From Odiellus spinosus (Eukaryota > Arthropoda > Arachnida > Opiliones > Phalangiidae): 64,000 nucleotides of DNA. The notes beneath the pieces are model-generated. The model was given only the letters and a program-made list of their open reading frames with translations, had not been told where the DNA came from and searched no databases. The translations under genes and the position numbers were made by a program. The DNA lies in NCBI GenBank assembly GCA_963920705.1, contig OY987239.1:3040376-3104375 (forward strand), read 5' to 3'. Each line of letters starts with the position of its first letter. Positions within the stretch are counted from its first letter, which is position 1. Shown piece by piece: positions 18,989 through 28,755 of the stretch.

Positions 18989-19371
18989 AATCACGCACCT
19001 GTGCGTATCGTGAATACTATCTCGACCAGGCTGGCGGTGGGGTTTCTAGAGTCTTTGTAGGCACCCCTAATCAGAGAGGACATGGTATCGGTAGTATGCT
19101 CAAGGGTTTGTTCCGCTGGGCCAAGCCATTATTAATTAGGGGGGCGAAACATTTGGGCGTCAAGGCTGCTACGACTGGCTATAAAATTCTTGGTGACGTG
19201 GCCGAAGGACAAAATGTAAAAACCGCCGCTAAACGTCGGTTTATCGAGACTATGGATGAAATTGTCAACCCCCAGGAAGGTTCGGGTGTTATAAAGAGAC
19301 CCAAATTGAAACACCTGTCAGTCGTGAACAGGAAGCCGAGGAAGATACCGCGCGATATTTTCTCGTCCTGA
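18967..19371 (+). CDS. Conserved 134-aa Polinton virion-type protein
   Basis: This intact ORF contains, after a short polar start (REYYLDQAGGGV), the block GTPNQRGHGIGSMLKGLFR followed by a basic amphipathic helix (WAKPLLIRGAKHLG) and further Lys/Arg-rich helices (KTAAKRRFIETMDEI), ending in a basic tail (RKPRKIPRD). Proteins with a QRGxGxGSxLxGLFR motif commonly precede the capsid gene in Polintons. The amphipathic part suggests a membrane-lytic or capsid-cementing role like adenovirus pVI; this is inference. Only seven bases separate it from the capsid candidate. Confidence 0.65.
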   Translation: MPKPHVLESRTCAYREYYLDQAGGGVSRVFVGTPNQRGHGIGSMLKGLFRWAKPLLIRGAKHLGVKAATTGYKILGDVAEGQNVKTAAKRRFIETMDEIVNPQEGSGVIKRPKLKHLSVVNRKPRKIPRDIFSS

Positions 19372-19378
19372 TAAAATA

Positions 19379-20674
19379 ATGTTATCCCTCGAAGCTCTTA
19401 AGAGCGAACTCGACATTTTCGCACCAACACCCACCCAGACCAGCATCGAACATTCACAATGTACTTGGTACAAACCTTTATCTGCTCTAAACGATAGCTC
19501 AACTGTTGAATACCAAATTCCAGGCAATGGCGACTACTATATTGATTTGGCACATACTATGCATTATACTCGTCTCAGTGTTACCAAAGACGATGGCGGT
19601 ATATTGCCGGACGACGCTGTAATAGGTCTCGTAAACAACGCCGCTCACGCGTTGTGGCGTACTTGCGAAATATATTTCGGATCAACTCTAGTGACACCCG
19701 CTGCAAACAATTACTCTTATCGCGCCTACATTGAATCGCTCTTAAATTACGGGGCGGACGCCAAAACCTCTCATCTGATTTCCGCCGGCTGGGTCAAAGA
19801 CGAGGGTGGAAAGATGGATGACCTGACCAGCAACGCGGGATTTCTCATTAGAAAAAAAGCCGTTGAAAAATCTATTGACATTGAGTTTTACTGCCCAGTG
19901 TTTTGCGACGTTTTTAACATTCCTGAATATCTGATGAACGGTGTTGATGTTAAAGTATCTTTCGCAAGAAACAAGGATGCATTTGTTTTAATGCTCAAGG
20001 AAACCGCTAGTCTAAAAGACTGCAAAATTAATCACAAAAAAGACGGTTTGAACGTCCGTAAAGTCAAACTTAGCCCTAAAATACTGTTAGCGCACGAAGC
20101 GGCTCTAGCCAGGAGTGCGGCCCAGTATAATTTTACCCGTACGGAGATTAAAACGAAAACCCTGGCGGCGCTGACCCAAAGTCAGAGTTTCGACAATATA
20201 TACTTGGGCGCTTTACCTACGAGGGTCATAATTGGTTTGGTCTCCAACAAAGCGTTCAAAGGTAGTTACGCCGACAACCCATTCAACTTTAAGCACTACG
20301 ACTTAAACCATTTGGCCTTGTATGTTGATAACGACCAGGTTCCTTCGAAGGCCTTGTCCCCATATTTTACTAAAAAGCTGTTTATGAGAGAGTATTATAC
20401 GATCTTTTCGGGTTGCGGCATACATTACGGGGACAACGGTAATGACATTTCACCGTTCGAGTACGCCAATGGATCTACTTTTTACGCGTTCGATTTGACC
20501 CCAGACATTTCTGCAAATAACAGTAATCATTGGAATCCGATTAGACAAGGTCAGTTGCGTTTGGACTTGGGATTCGCCTCAGTCTTGCCTGACGCTGTTG
20601 TCTGCGTGGTCTATTCGGAGTTTCAGAGCCTGATTCAGATTGATAAAAATAGGAACGTTATTGTCGATTATTAA
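19379..20674 (+). CDS. Major capsid protein candidate (F54H12.2-like, double jelly-roll type)
   Basis: The 431-aa protein is the longest in the core and is intact. Hallmarks are an N-terminal STVEYQIPGNGDYYIDL block (about residues 41-57), the NNYSYRAYIESLLNYG block (about 109-124) and a repeated beta-rich pattern up to a C-terminal FASVLPDAVVCVVYSEF strand. These are features of the invertebrate F54H12.2-like family, found in Polintons between the virion-type genes and the protease, at the position of the major capsid protein. Assignment as the double jelly-roll capsid rests on this family resemblance and on position, not on a structure. Its stop overlaps the next ATG in TAATG, suggesting coupled translation or simply tight packing. 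Confidence 0.7.
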   Translation: MLSLEALKSELDIFAPTPTQTSIEHSQCTWYKPLSALNDSSTVEYQIPGNGDYYIDLAHTMHYTRLSVTKDDGGILPDDAVIGLVNNAAHALWRTCEIYFGSTLVTPAANNYSYRAYIESLLNYGADAKTSHLISAGWVKDEGGKMDDLTSNAGFLIRKKAVEKSIDIEFYCPVFCDVFNIPEYLMNGVDVKVSFARNKDAFVLMLKETASLKDCKINHKKDGLNVRKVKLSPKILLAHEAALARSAAQYNFTRTEIKTKTLAALTQSQSFDNIYLGALPTRVIIGLVSNKAFKGSYADNPFNFKHYDLNHLALYVDNDQVPSKALSPYFTKKLFMREYYTIFSGCGIHYGDNGNDISPFEYANGSTFYAFDLTPDISANNSNHWNPIRQGQLRLDLGFASVLPDAVVCVVYSEFQSLIQIDKNRNVIVDY

Positions 20675-21141
20675 TGGCCGGAACAACCACTACTGATTTG
20701 ATTTACGCTTTATCAAAAACACCTTGTTTCTCGGGTGTTTACCCGTCAGACAGACTACCCTCTAAAATAACCAAATACACCACAGCTCTGGTTATAAACT
20801 TTGACCGACAACATGACCGTGGATCGCATTGGGTGGCTGTATTTATCGACGGTTTTCGTAAAGGCTACTACTTTGACAGCTTTGGCTTACAACCATTTAT
20901 ACCAGCCATCCGTAAATTTCTAAACTCCAACTGCCGGGAATGGTCCTGGGGGAAAAGACAACTTCAGAGTCTCGAAAGCGACGTTTGCGGGCCGTACAGC
21001 GCCCTTTACCTCATACATAGAAGCCATCGTAAAAGCACCAAAACCTTCTTGAAAGGATTTTCTAAGAATCATCATCTAAATGACACGAAGATCGCCAGAA
21101 GATTCGTAAGGCATATCCTACGACTACGTACGCACGTTTAA
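20674..21141 (+). CDS. Adenain-like cysteine protease (Polinton maturation protease)
   Basis: This 155-aa protein is predicted to cleave virion precursors. The catalytic set of the adenovirus endopeptidase/Ulp1 fold is visible in order: GSHWVAVFID with His52, YYFDSFG with Asp68, and ESDVCGPYSALYL with the nucleophile Cys105; Gln residues at 96 and 98 are candidates for the oxyanion-hole position. The length is shorter than adenain (about 200 aa) but typical for Polinton proteases. It is the last core gene. Its ATG overlaps the capsid stop (TAATG). An AATAAA polyadenylation signal follows at about 21164. Confidence 0.9.
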   Translation: MAGTTTTDLIYALSKTPCFSGVYPSDRLPSKITKYTTALVINFDRQHDRGSHWVAVFIDGFRKGYYFDSFGLQPFIPAIRKFLNSNCREWSWGKRQLQSLESDVCGPYSALYLIHRSHRKSTKTFLKGFSKNHHLNDTKIARRFVRHILRLRTHV

Positions 21142-21631
21142 AAGAAGCTTTTACATTGTATTCGAATAAATTTCTTAACCCTTTAAAAGTGAATGTTTAA
21201 CCATGTTTAAAATAATGTATGGTTTGTAAGAATTTTTCATTAAAATGCTTTCTATAATAATTGCGTTTTTTCATTTAAACCTACGCCTACACCTACACTT
21301 ATCTCTCCTACAAAAAAAAAAAAAAGAAGACGCTGAAATTCTATGAAAACAGGTGAGTTTAAATTATGACCATTTGGTACTTTTTCGTCGGGAATTATTT
21401 CAAAAGTGCACTTGTTTGTGGAAATATAACTCCCCATCAACGTAAAACCGAGTGTTTGCGAATGCCAAGACCGATAAAAAAGCGTCACTTTACATTTCCA
21501 ATACCCCTTGAAATAACGTGGGATCCCCTAACGGATTGATATATAATTGTCAATGCAGATATGGTGAAAACATTGCCAAAGGTCGCTTTAGTCTAGATTA
21601 TGTAAACACATTGTTTTGGTAATTCGTCACG
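21142..21631. promoter_or_regulatory. Right intergenic region of Polinton core
   Basis: There is no gene. It includes an AATAAA signal near 21164, an A/T simple stretch (21310-21325), and the block 21391-21474 which is inversely similar to 15141-15226 upstream of the ATPase. It therefore seems to be the decayed inner part of the inverted repeat rather than random spacer. Confidence 0.5.
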
Positions 21632-21639
21632 ATATAATT

Positions 21640-21720
21640 GACGCGCCGCGGTTCGCGATTCGCGGTGACAGTCCACCCCCCCTCCTTCGCGCGCGCGGTT
21701 CGCGTAGTGACCTCGCGATT
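21640..21720. promoter_or_regulatory. CpG-dense CGCGAA cluster, right copy
   Basis: Inverse copy of the cluster at 14740-14830, immediately upstream of the right 63-aa ORF. It contains the same CGCG-rich words and a C-run. Probably the promoter side of the two small ORFs that follow; inferred from position. Confidence 0.4.
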
Positions 21721-21760
21721 GACTTGCAAAAGAAGCGACACTTGACTCTAAACCACCAAG

Positions 21761-21952
21761 ATGGACATACCGTCCGAATCTACAGCTCTCTCAAGAATTT
21801 TGGATAAAAAACCACAAAATCTTATCCTCCTATTAACCCTTTTGATAGTTATCGGTGTTCTTGAATTTATGAATTTTTGGGTTCAGCACTATGACATAAA
21901 GATCGACTTGAAACCAAACACCGTTCAATCGTCAAACCATAGCCGCGTATAA
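21761..21952 (+). CDS. TIR-encoded 63-aa single-pass membrane protein, right copy
   Basis: Protein identical to the left copy at 14512-14703, with a hydrophobic helix at residues 21-38 and a short polar C-terminal tail. It reads outward from the core, away from the protease gene. ATG is the only in-frame start. The family is unknown to me. Identity between arms that otherwise differ is the main evidence that it is a real gene. Confidence 0.5.
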   Translation: MDIPSESTALSRILDKKPQNLILLLTLLIVIGVLEFMNFWVQHYDIKIDLKPNTVQSSNHSRV

Positions 21953-21969
21953 TCGCCTTTCACGTATAA

Positions 21970-22179
21970 TTGAACTTTTTTAGCAGAAGGAAGCGTACTA
22001 GTTTTTGTACAAGTGCAGTGTATTTTAAGGTTAAACTCCGAGGTGTAGCTATTTCTATACGATTACCCAACCTGTTTACATACGACATTTTAGACCACCT
22101 GCGAGGGGAAAAAGGTAGAGATGACATAGAGAACGGTGTTGAGGAACAGTACTGTCGGTCTGCTATACGGAAAAGGTGA
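21970..22179 (+). CDS. TIR-encoded 69-aa basic ORF, right copy
   Basis: It follows the 63-aa ORF by 17 bases. It differs from the left copy (14285-14494) at two residues near GEKGRDDIENG. It is basic, with no recognised domain. Downstream, to about 22385, the frame continues after its stop with further basic sequence (RRSLRVTAISLKRSW), open in both arms, so the gene could be longer and interrupted. Confidence 0.35.
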   Translation: MNFFSRRKRTSFCTSAVYFKVKLRGVAISIRLPNLFTYDILDHLRGEKGRDDIENGVEEQYCRSAIRKR

Positions 22180-23019
22180 AATAACATTGAAAAGTTCCAA
22201 GCCATAAAGAAAAAGGATTTAAGAAAAGGACGGGACCCTGGGCGGAGAAGCCTACGAGTAACCGCTATTTCGTTAAAACGTAGCTGGACCCCATGCCGAA
22301 AAAGAAGGGGAGATTACAAAAGATTCGAGGTGCGGCTGATGCCGTGGCTATCTGACAAAGGATGTAAAAAATTTTCGAATTCGCGGTAAACAAATCAATC
22401 ACTGCATAATAAAACTCGGAACTCCCTCATTCCATTGTAAATCGTTGGAATGTAGCGCCAGGATTTTCGGTACGGGCCATACACTCGACCGTATCCCAAC
22501 TGAACGAGTCGCATCGATGTTATGCTTGGAAAAAACGTGAGCTAATATTTTGAGTTAACGGTATTTTTTTTAAGATTTTGAGCTAATGGGGCTGTGTAAT
22601 TGTAGTCGGCATGGGTAGATGTTTTTTCTATTAACTTTGTATTTGTTTTGTGTATGTTAGTTGCTATTTGATATTTAATTTGGTTAAGAAACTTGCGATT
22701 TCAAATACGTGTTGATCATTTCTCGTTTAGATGAAGACAAGATTTCAGATATCGGCTACGGTCGGTAAAAGTTGGATTGTGTAAAAAATAATGCGTATAA
22801 ATTGCGAACTAAAATGAATATAAATTGTTATAATGGAACTAAAATGAATAGCGTGTAAGATATTTGTCAATAAAAATGTTTTTGTGAGACGTAGGTGCTC
22901 TTTCTCTTTACGTTGTGTTTTTATTAGTTTAAGCCTATTTCTAAACCTATCTTTTCGAGATGCGTTTCACGCTAGAAATCCGCCCTAAAAGACCTTCTCA
23001 GTTGTGTAGGTACAAGTGA

Positions 23020-23470
23020 TTCAGTGAGGTACAGAAGGGAAGGAGAGATACGAGGGTCAGGAGGGGGAAAGCACACTGGGTCCCCCTCTGCAAGCGATTC
23101 ACCGATGAACAGAAATATTAAGGGAAGGAGAGATACGATGGTCAGGAGGGGAAAGCACACTGCGTCCCCCCTTAGGACCCTACAAGCGATTCACCGATGA
23201 ACAGAAATATTAGGGGAAGGAGAGATGCGAGGGTCAGGGTGGGGAAGCACACTGCGTCCCCCCTTCGGACCCTGCTAGCGATTCACCGAGATACAGAAAT
23301 ATTAGGGGAAGGAGAGATACGAAGGTCAGGGGGGGGAAAGCACACTGCGCCCCCCCTTCGGACCCTGCAAGCGATTCACCGATGAACAGAAATATTAGGG
23401 GAAGGAGAGATACGAAGGTCAGGAGGGGAAAGCACACTGCGTCCCCCCTTCGGACCCCTTATCGGTGAAT
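23020..23470 (-). repeat. ~90-bp tandem repeat, right copy
   Basis: Inverse of 12857-13310, about five units with the same GGGGGACGCAGTGTGC and ATCGGTGAATCGC words. Both strands are open across it for about 60 codons, which is a repeat artefact. Confidence 0.75.
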
Positions 23471-23485
23471 CGCTTGCCTTATCTC

Positions 23486-24124
23486 TCTTACATCTCGAAG
23501 AAGCCGACCTCGGAGCAATTATACACGCAGTTATTAATACGAAGTCAAGGCTGTTCCACTACGATGCCCGAATACACGAAACCATCAAGAACTGGTAAGC
23601 GTTCCGTTAAAAAACAAACTCGACGCGCTTTTTCAATCGCGACACGCCTGATTCGCATAATCTCATGCCCAACTCGACTGAAGGTCGTTTTTTGGAATAC
23701 ATATTCCGCGATCGCTTAATTATCCGCGAATATTTGGAACGATTACGAATAATATTATAATAAGCGTTAAAGGGAACTACTAACTACCATAATATTGCGA
23801 AACGAAGTGGCCCGTCCGTTCGAATACGAACGATCAATTCCTTATCGTGTTCGTTACTTTTCTTTTAGGGCGCTACGATTGTACGAAGGATCAGATGGAA
23901 ATAACTTGGTACCGAGGGAAATTGACTACATATTAAAGAACCGTCTCGATATCAAGGCACAGTTGTTCACCGTCTACGAAATGGACGATCTCTCCTCTCC
24001 CTTTCGACTCTTGGGCTATGGATTAGTGGCGGCCATCGGCGTCAAATTCGTCGAAACAATCCTGGCCATTTACCGCAACAACAAAACCAAGCGACAGAAA
24101 CGAAAACCACAATTACCCGAATAA
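23486..24124 (+). pseudogene. Inner palindrome arm with partial gene; C-terminal membrane-type ORF
   Basis: The + strand here repeats, in inverse orientation to 27497-27853, the coding block HLEEADLGAIIHAVIN ... STEGRFLEYIFRDRLI. This copy has internal stops and a shorter insert. Beyond the palindrome arm an intact 109-codon frame (23795-24124) carries a segment with PREIDYILKNRLDIKAQLF, a hydrophobic span (FRLLGYGLVAAIGVKFVETILAIY) and a basic tail (KTKRQKRK). I recognise no family. The composition is less AT-rich than around, as expected for coding sequence. It may be the 3' portion of the TIR gene whose 5' part is at 27574-28153. Confidence 0.4.
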
Positions 24125-24812
24125 TAAACACCGCGAGACACGAACGAAGATTGGGGTGTACGTTCGCGCTATCACTTTATTTTCAACGAAGATTGGAGTC
24201 AATGCATTCACTCACCATCATTCATTCATTCGTCCTCTGTCTGTGGGATGGAAAATCAAAGCGTTCTTGATCGCTAATTAAATATTGGCGTATATCGGGC
24301 GTCTCTATTAATATTGATCCAACCCTAAATTAGTTCTTCTTTTCGGCGTTTCGTAAAATTAGACGAATTTTAGTTCGCTTTGTTAAATTCAAACATTTCT
24401 CGAGTCCCTCTCGAACAGGGATTATTATTATTTCGCTCAAACACAGAATTTTACCAATTCGCGGCGATTTCTCGACACGATATTTAGTTTCGTCCAAACA
24501 TATTTCCTTAATCAATCTACGTTAAAAATCAATTAACCAAAGTAGTCGAAATATATCTAACCACTACGGAGTCTAAATGCAACAAAAAAAATACAAATAC
24601 TAATTATTATCTCACGATGACTAAACGTAAACACGGCACGATTAAATAATATTATAACGCGGTTAATATTAAGCGTTAAGATTTAAAATATGTTAGGGAG
24701 TGGGTTTTTATTTGTCGAACGAATTTTAAGATTGAAGAAATCCCGTAGCGAGAACACCCACGTTTCTGTTTTACGACAAAACTACACTTTAATTATAAAT
24801 TAACGAATAATA
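24125..24812. other. AT-rich DNA in the loop of the inner palindrome
   Basis: Non-coding as far as I can see. Short frames occur at 24330-24515 only. It separates the partial gene from the repeat element beginning near 24813. Confidence 0.3.
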
Positions 24813-27512
24813 ATAATATTACAAGTTGGGAAACCAAAATATAACCTCCTCGACCCCGACGTTAGGGTAACATAACCAAACCCTACCTAAAATAAAAGAT
24901 GAAAAGTAATGTAGAGTAGAAGAAACAGCGTGCATTTGATTCACCCTTCTTTATTTCCCATCCACGTTAAGGAGTATAAGTATTTTCACTTAACCTCAAG
25001 GATTCAGAAAATGCAAAAGAGTGTAATGCATTACCCATAATTATATGCGGCAGGGCGTAGACTTTTTAAAAGACACACCAAATGATATGTCCTGCGTTAA
25101 CTATAATTATATGCGGCATGGCGTAAATTTCTTAATAGACACACCAAATGAAACGTTTATTTTCTAAGTAAATATGTAAAATACAAATTCTTGTAATATA
25201 AATTAACACTTGAGCATAGGCTGTACTGTGTGATTATCTGTGATAAAGACAAAGGATTTAGTCTGGGATGGCAAGGAAGACAAGGAATTAAAACGTAGAT
25301 ATGGTAGCAAGTTCCTCTTGGACAAACCAGAAAATATTATAGGCTGAATGTTCGATTCACAACCCATTGCCGGTAGATGATTGGCAATTACTTTCGGTAC
25401 AGTTTTCATCTGAAGTTCTTGTTTGACGACCATTACTGATATTATCATCATACGAGAGATCCCAGTCATTGGAAGAATCCTAGGATGGAGCTGGTCGAGA
25501 GGTTATTTTCCAAACCGGCTGACAAGACGTTAGTTTCCACTCCTATGATAAAAAAAAATATCTTAAAGACTGAATGTAGACTAATTTCCATGCCGTTAAT
25601 ATTTATACTTGAATAGCTCCTTTTATGTTTAGAATAACGAGGCTTTATGAAGAACTGTCGAACTTTTACTGACTGTAGGTATCTCACAAGTCGAGTCCGA
25701 AAACACTCACTGCTTGCATGTGTCAATTCGTCGTAGCCAGGTCGTCTCTTTCTTGTGATAAATGAAAGCCGTGTCCTTGCTCAGTTGACTTCAAATGGTG
25801 ATGACATTCTGCGCTGGTTGATTATCTCACTAAAGTTATTATAGCGTTCTTTCGTCTGATCTGGTTTCGTCTCGTCTCCGAGTCTGCTAACGAAGCTCAC
25901 TGTACATGGCTACTTTTGCTTATGAAAATTATCAGAAATGTTTCTTGGTTTTATAGCGGAGAAACTGAAGCCTATTTTTTTTCAACATCAGATATCCACT
26001 TTTTATTCAAAATTGTTGTTTTTTAAACACGGGAAACCTACTGTTCAAGGAGAGTTTTCCCGACTATCATTTTTAACATTTTGTATCAATCAGCCTCAGC
26101 TTTAGATGTTATGTCGTTTCTATTTTGGATGCCCGTGTAAACGCACCTTCATTTAAGGTCAATTTAATGGGATACTCATGATATAATATAATAGTCAAAA
26201 TTAAAGGGCTGAAGAGGGCTACCCGAGTAGAAGAACCCAGTGAATGTAATTTTCAGTTATCGATAAAAAATACCATTAAAAATAGCTTATCTACTGTTTA
26301 ATAAATTAAATTTTTGTTCATCAATTTAGAACCACTTAAAAAAGATCGGCTAGGTTTATGTTTTAACCTTTTCGTAACCCATTCAGCCACCTTTCTCTCT
26401 AGTACTTCGTATACCTTAACAATCTTTCATTATTGAAATCTTTGTTAAACCAGGAGAAGCACCCGGACTCAATAAACTATACTTTCTATCCATTAACTCG
26501 AATTCAATGGATATTCCTTATCATTCTACTGTTTAAGAAATAAAATTTTTGTTTACCATTTTGAAGCAATTAATAAAGCTCAGCTAAGTTATGATTTCAC
26601 CCTTTTGTTACTGATTCAGGCACCTTACTTTCTATTACTTCATGTACTTTATCAATATTTCATTATTTAAATCTGTGTTTAACTAAAGATACTCTCGTAC
26701 CCGAAAGAAGTCTTATCAAATTTTGTCAAAGTAACTTTGTCTCTATTAATTCGAATTTAGTGGACGGTGGGATATTGGATACCCGTGTAAACGCACTTTT
26801 ATATAGATTCTTCAATCCACCCCAAGTTTGCAGCAAGACTAAGCCTTTACTTCCCGTTATACCTTTGCTTTTTGGACTAAATGATATATATAAAACAGCT
26901 TAGCGCGTGCTGCAAACTCAAGCTGGTTTTAAACGGTCACATTTCTTTAAATTTTTGAAAAATTTCTTAAATATCTTCTAAACTATCTCGAATATTAAAT
27001 TGATTTTTCAACTGAATTATTAATTAGATTAAGTTTAACCATTTTGATATTTTTAATTATAAAATAAATTAATATTGCGTTACATTTCCCTAAACGATAT
27101 CACACTATAAGGCTCATTTGCATTCACTCCAAAAAGGTAGTATATAAACCGTTCGAAGGCCTTTACTAATCGAGTAATGTGGCCAAAGTCTAGACGTTAA
27201 TCGTAACCCTAGGCACTTGGTAGGCAACGCTAATTTACCCATTGGGTTTGGAGAGTGGAAGATTGATGTGGACCATATTAGTGAGGGACGCCTCGCTAAT
27301 ATGGCCCGCTGAGATCAGACACTAGAGGTTGGACCTTGATGTGGGGATGGTCGGAGGTGATTATAACAGTGGGAGACGTCCCATTGCATATAATCGCCTT
27401 CAACTGTCCAGCATCGAGGTTTGACCGTGAACAATTGGAGACGTCCTGTTGCATATAATTGCACGACACCTGAAACTCAATGTAGCAGCCAGGCTTAAAG
27501 GTACCAAGTTAT
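24813..27512 (-). mobile_element. Unclassified repeat element, copy A
   Basis: It begins ACAAGTTGGGAAACCAAAAT and is similar over most of its length to 44467-48931 (copy B) and, in part, to 62340-64000 (copy C). Shared landmarks are AGACACACCAAATGAAA, a minus-strand partial ORF region (25203-25800), TTTGCAGCAAG and the terminal block with GATTATAACAGTGGGAGACG. It ends at about 27512 without the last ~200 bp that copy B has. Relative to B it has about 630 bp more at 26150-26780 and lacks B's 46020-48000. No transposase is recognised. It sits within the nested palindrome of the Polinton right arm, so it is younger than that arm. Confidence 0.65.
25203..25800 (-). pseudogene. Unrecognised ORF remnant of repeat family, copy A
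   Basis: Read on the minus strand, the block RKRRPGYEELTHASSECFRT, then RYLQSVKVRQFFIKPRYSKH, is kept in all three copies (45161-45589 and 63395-63778 being the others). Upstream in copy C the frame includes MSSPFEVNRARTRLSFI. Downstream frames are broken by stops or may be introns. I do not recognise the domain. Conservation across copies suggests a protein the element once encoded; the frame continuity differs in each copy. Confidence 0.4.
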
Positions 27513-27573
27513 TTCGTTCGTATTCGAACGGACGGGCCAATATTATGGTAGTTAGTAGTCCCCGTTAACGCTT

Positions 27574-28153
27574 TTATAATATTATTCGTGATCGTTCTAA
27601 ATATTCGCGGGTAATTAAGCGATCGCGGAATATGTATTCCAAATAACGACCTTCAGTCGAGTTGGGCATGTGATTATGCGAATCAGGCGTGTCGAGTTTG
27701 TTTTTTAACGGAACGCTTACCAGTTCTTGATGGTTTCGTGTATTCGGGCATTGTAGTGGAACAGCCTCGACTTCGTATCTCCCTTTATTAATAACTGCGT
27801 GTATAATTGCTCCGAGGTCGGCTTCTTCGAGATGTAAGTGATAGGCATGTAAGCGCTTTGATGCGTCAAACTCTTCCATGTCATCCTCGTTTTTTTCCCG
27901 TGTTCCAGAACTTGAAACGAAAACTATCATCGTAGATACCCCCCACCCGAGGCGAGACGGACGTGTTACCATTTCGCGGAACGCGGAGCGAGACTGCGAT
28001 TTCGGGCTCTACCGGTTTAGCTTCCTTTTTAAATGAATGACGTATTTTGGAACTCAGCTTTTGTATGTTAAGGAGGTGCACCGTGCTGGGGAGCACATAA
28101 CACCCTCGAACAAACCGTGCGGCTGTCATCATTTGTCCACTATAGTGCCGCAC
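27574..28153 (-). CDS. TIR-encoded hypothetical protein, right copy (two frames)
   Basis: The first frame (28153 down to 27881) reads MRHYSGQM, RFVRGCYVLPSTVHLL, a basic middle and VPRNGNTSVSP, ending KFWNTGKKRG. The second frame (open 27972-27574) adds EDDMEEFDASKRLHAYHLHL, EEADLGAIIHAVINKGRY and TEGRYLEYIFRDRLITREYL, ending at 27574. Together about 190 residues. The overlap arrangement is the same in the left arm, so the break is either old or functional. No known domain. It reads inward from the right end of the element. Confidence 0.45.
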
Positions 28154-28627
28154 GCGACACCACGCCCGGAACGGGCCACAAGGTTATGTAGAACCAAGTG
28201 GGACCGCACTCGTGCGTGAGGACTAAGGTAGCAGAAGGCGGGAAGCAAGTGGGCGACCCCAACCCGCCCAACACTACCATACGGCCCCCTAAATCTATCC
28301 GTGACCCCAAGGACCGACTCACTGGCGTAGGATGACGCCGAGGCTGGTACCGGGGACAGTACCCCCCATTAACGTGACTGCGCAGCCCTGGCATAGCCCC
28401 GAACGGGATGTTCAAGGCGAGAGCCCATCGGGGAACCGCCACGCCTAGTACCAAAATTAAAGACCAACTCCTCGCGGTCATTCACGATAAAGGCCATTTT
28501 CTCGTCCGCGGTGAAAATTCGATGCCAGGTTCAGTAATAAGAAATTCCCCGTTTTACTTACTAGAGCTCCAATACTCTTTCATCTCGTCGAGTACTCGGA
28601 TAAACGTTTAAACGTCGCCTAATACCC

Positions 28628-28755
28628 TCTTCAGACGAGGCATAATTAACCAAGGTTTAATCAGATTTAACCGAGATTTATTGTACTGAGAAGACTATGT
28701 AAACCTCGGTTAAATCTGATTAAACTGGCTAAAAACGCCTCGTCTGAAGATGGTA
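28628..28755. repeat. Long hairpin, right copy
   Basis: CTTCAGACGAGGC ... GCCTCGTCTGAAG with inner TTAATCAGATTTAACCGAG pairing, corresponding to 10430-10548. It lies at the stop of the 91-aa-type ORF (28729). Confidence 0.65.

Noticed and set aside
23197-23437. Open frames in the ~90-bp tandem array (both strands)
   Set aside because: Repeat artefacts; no conserved start and equally open in both directions.
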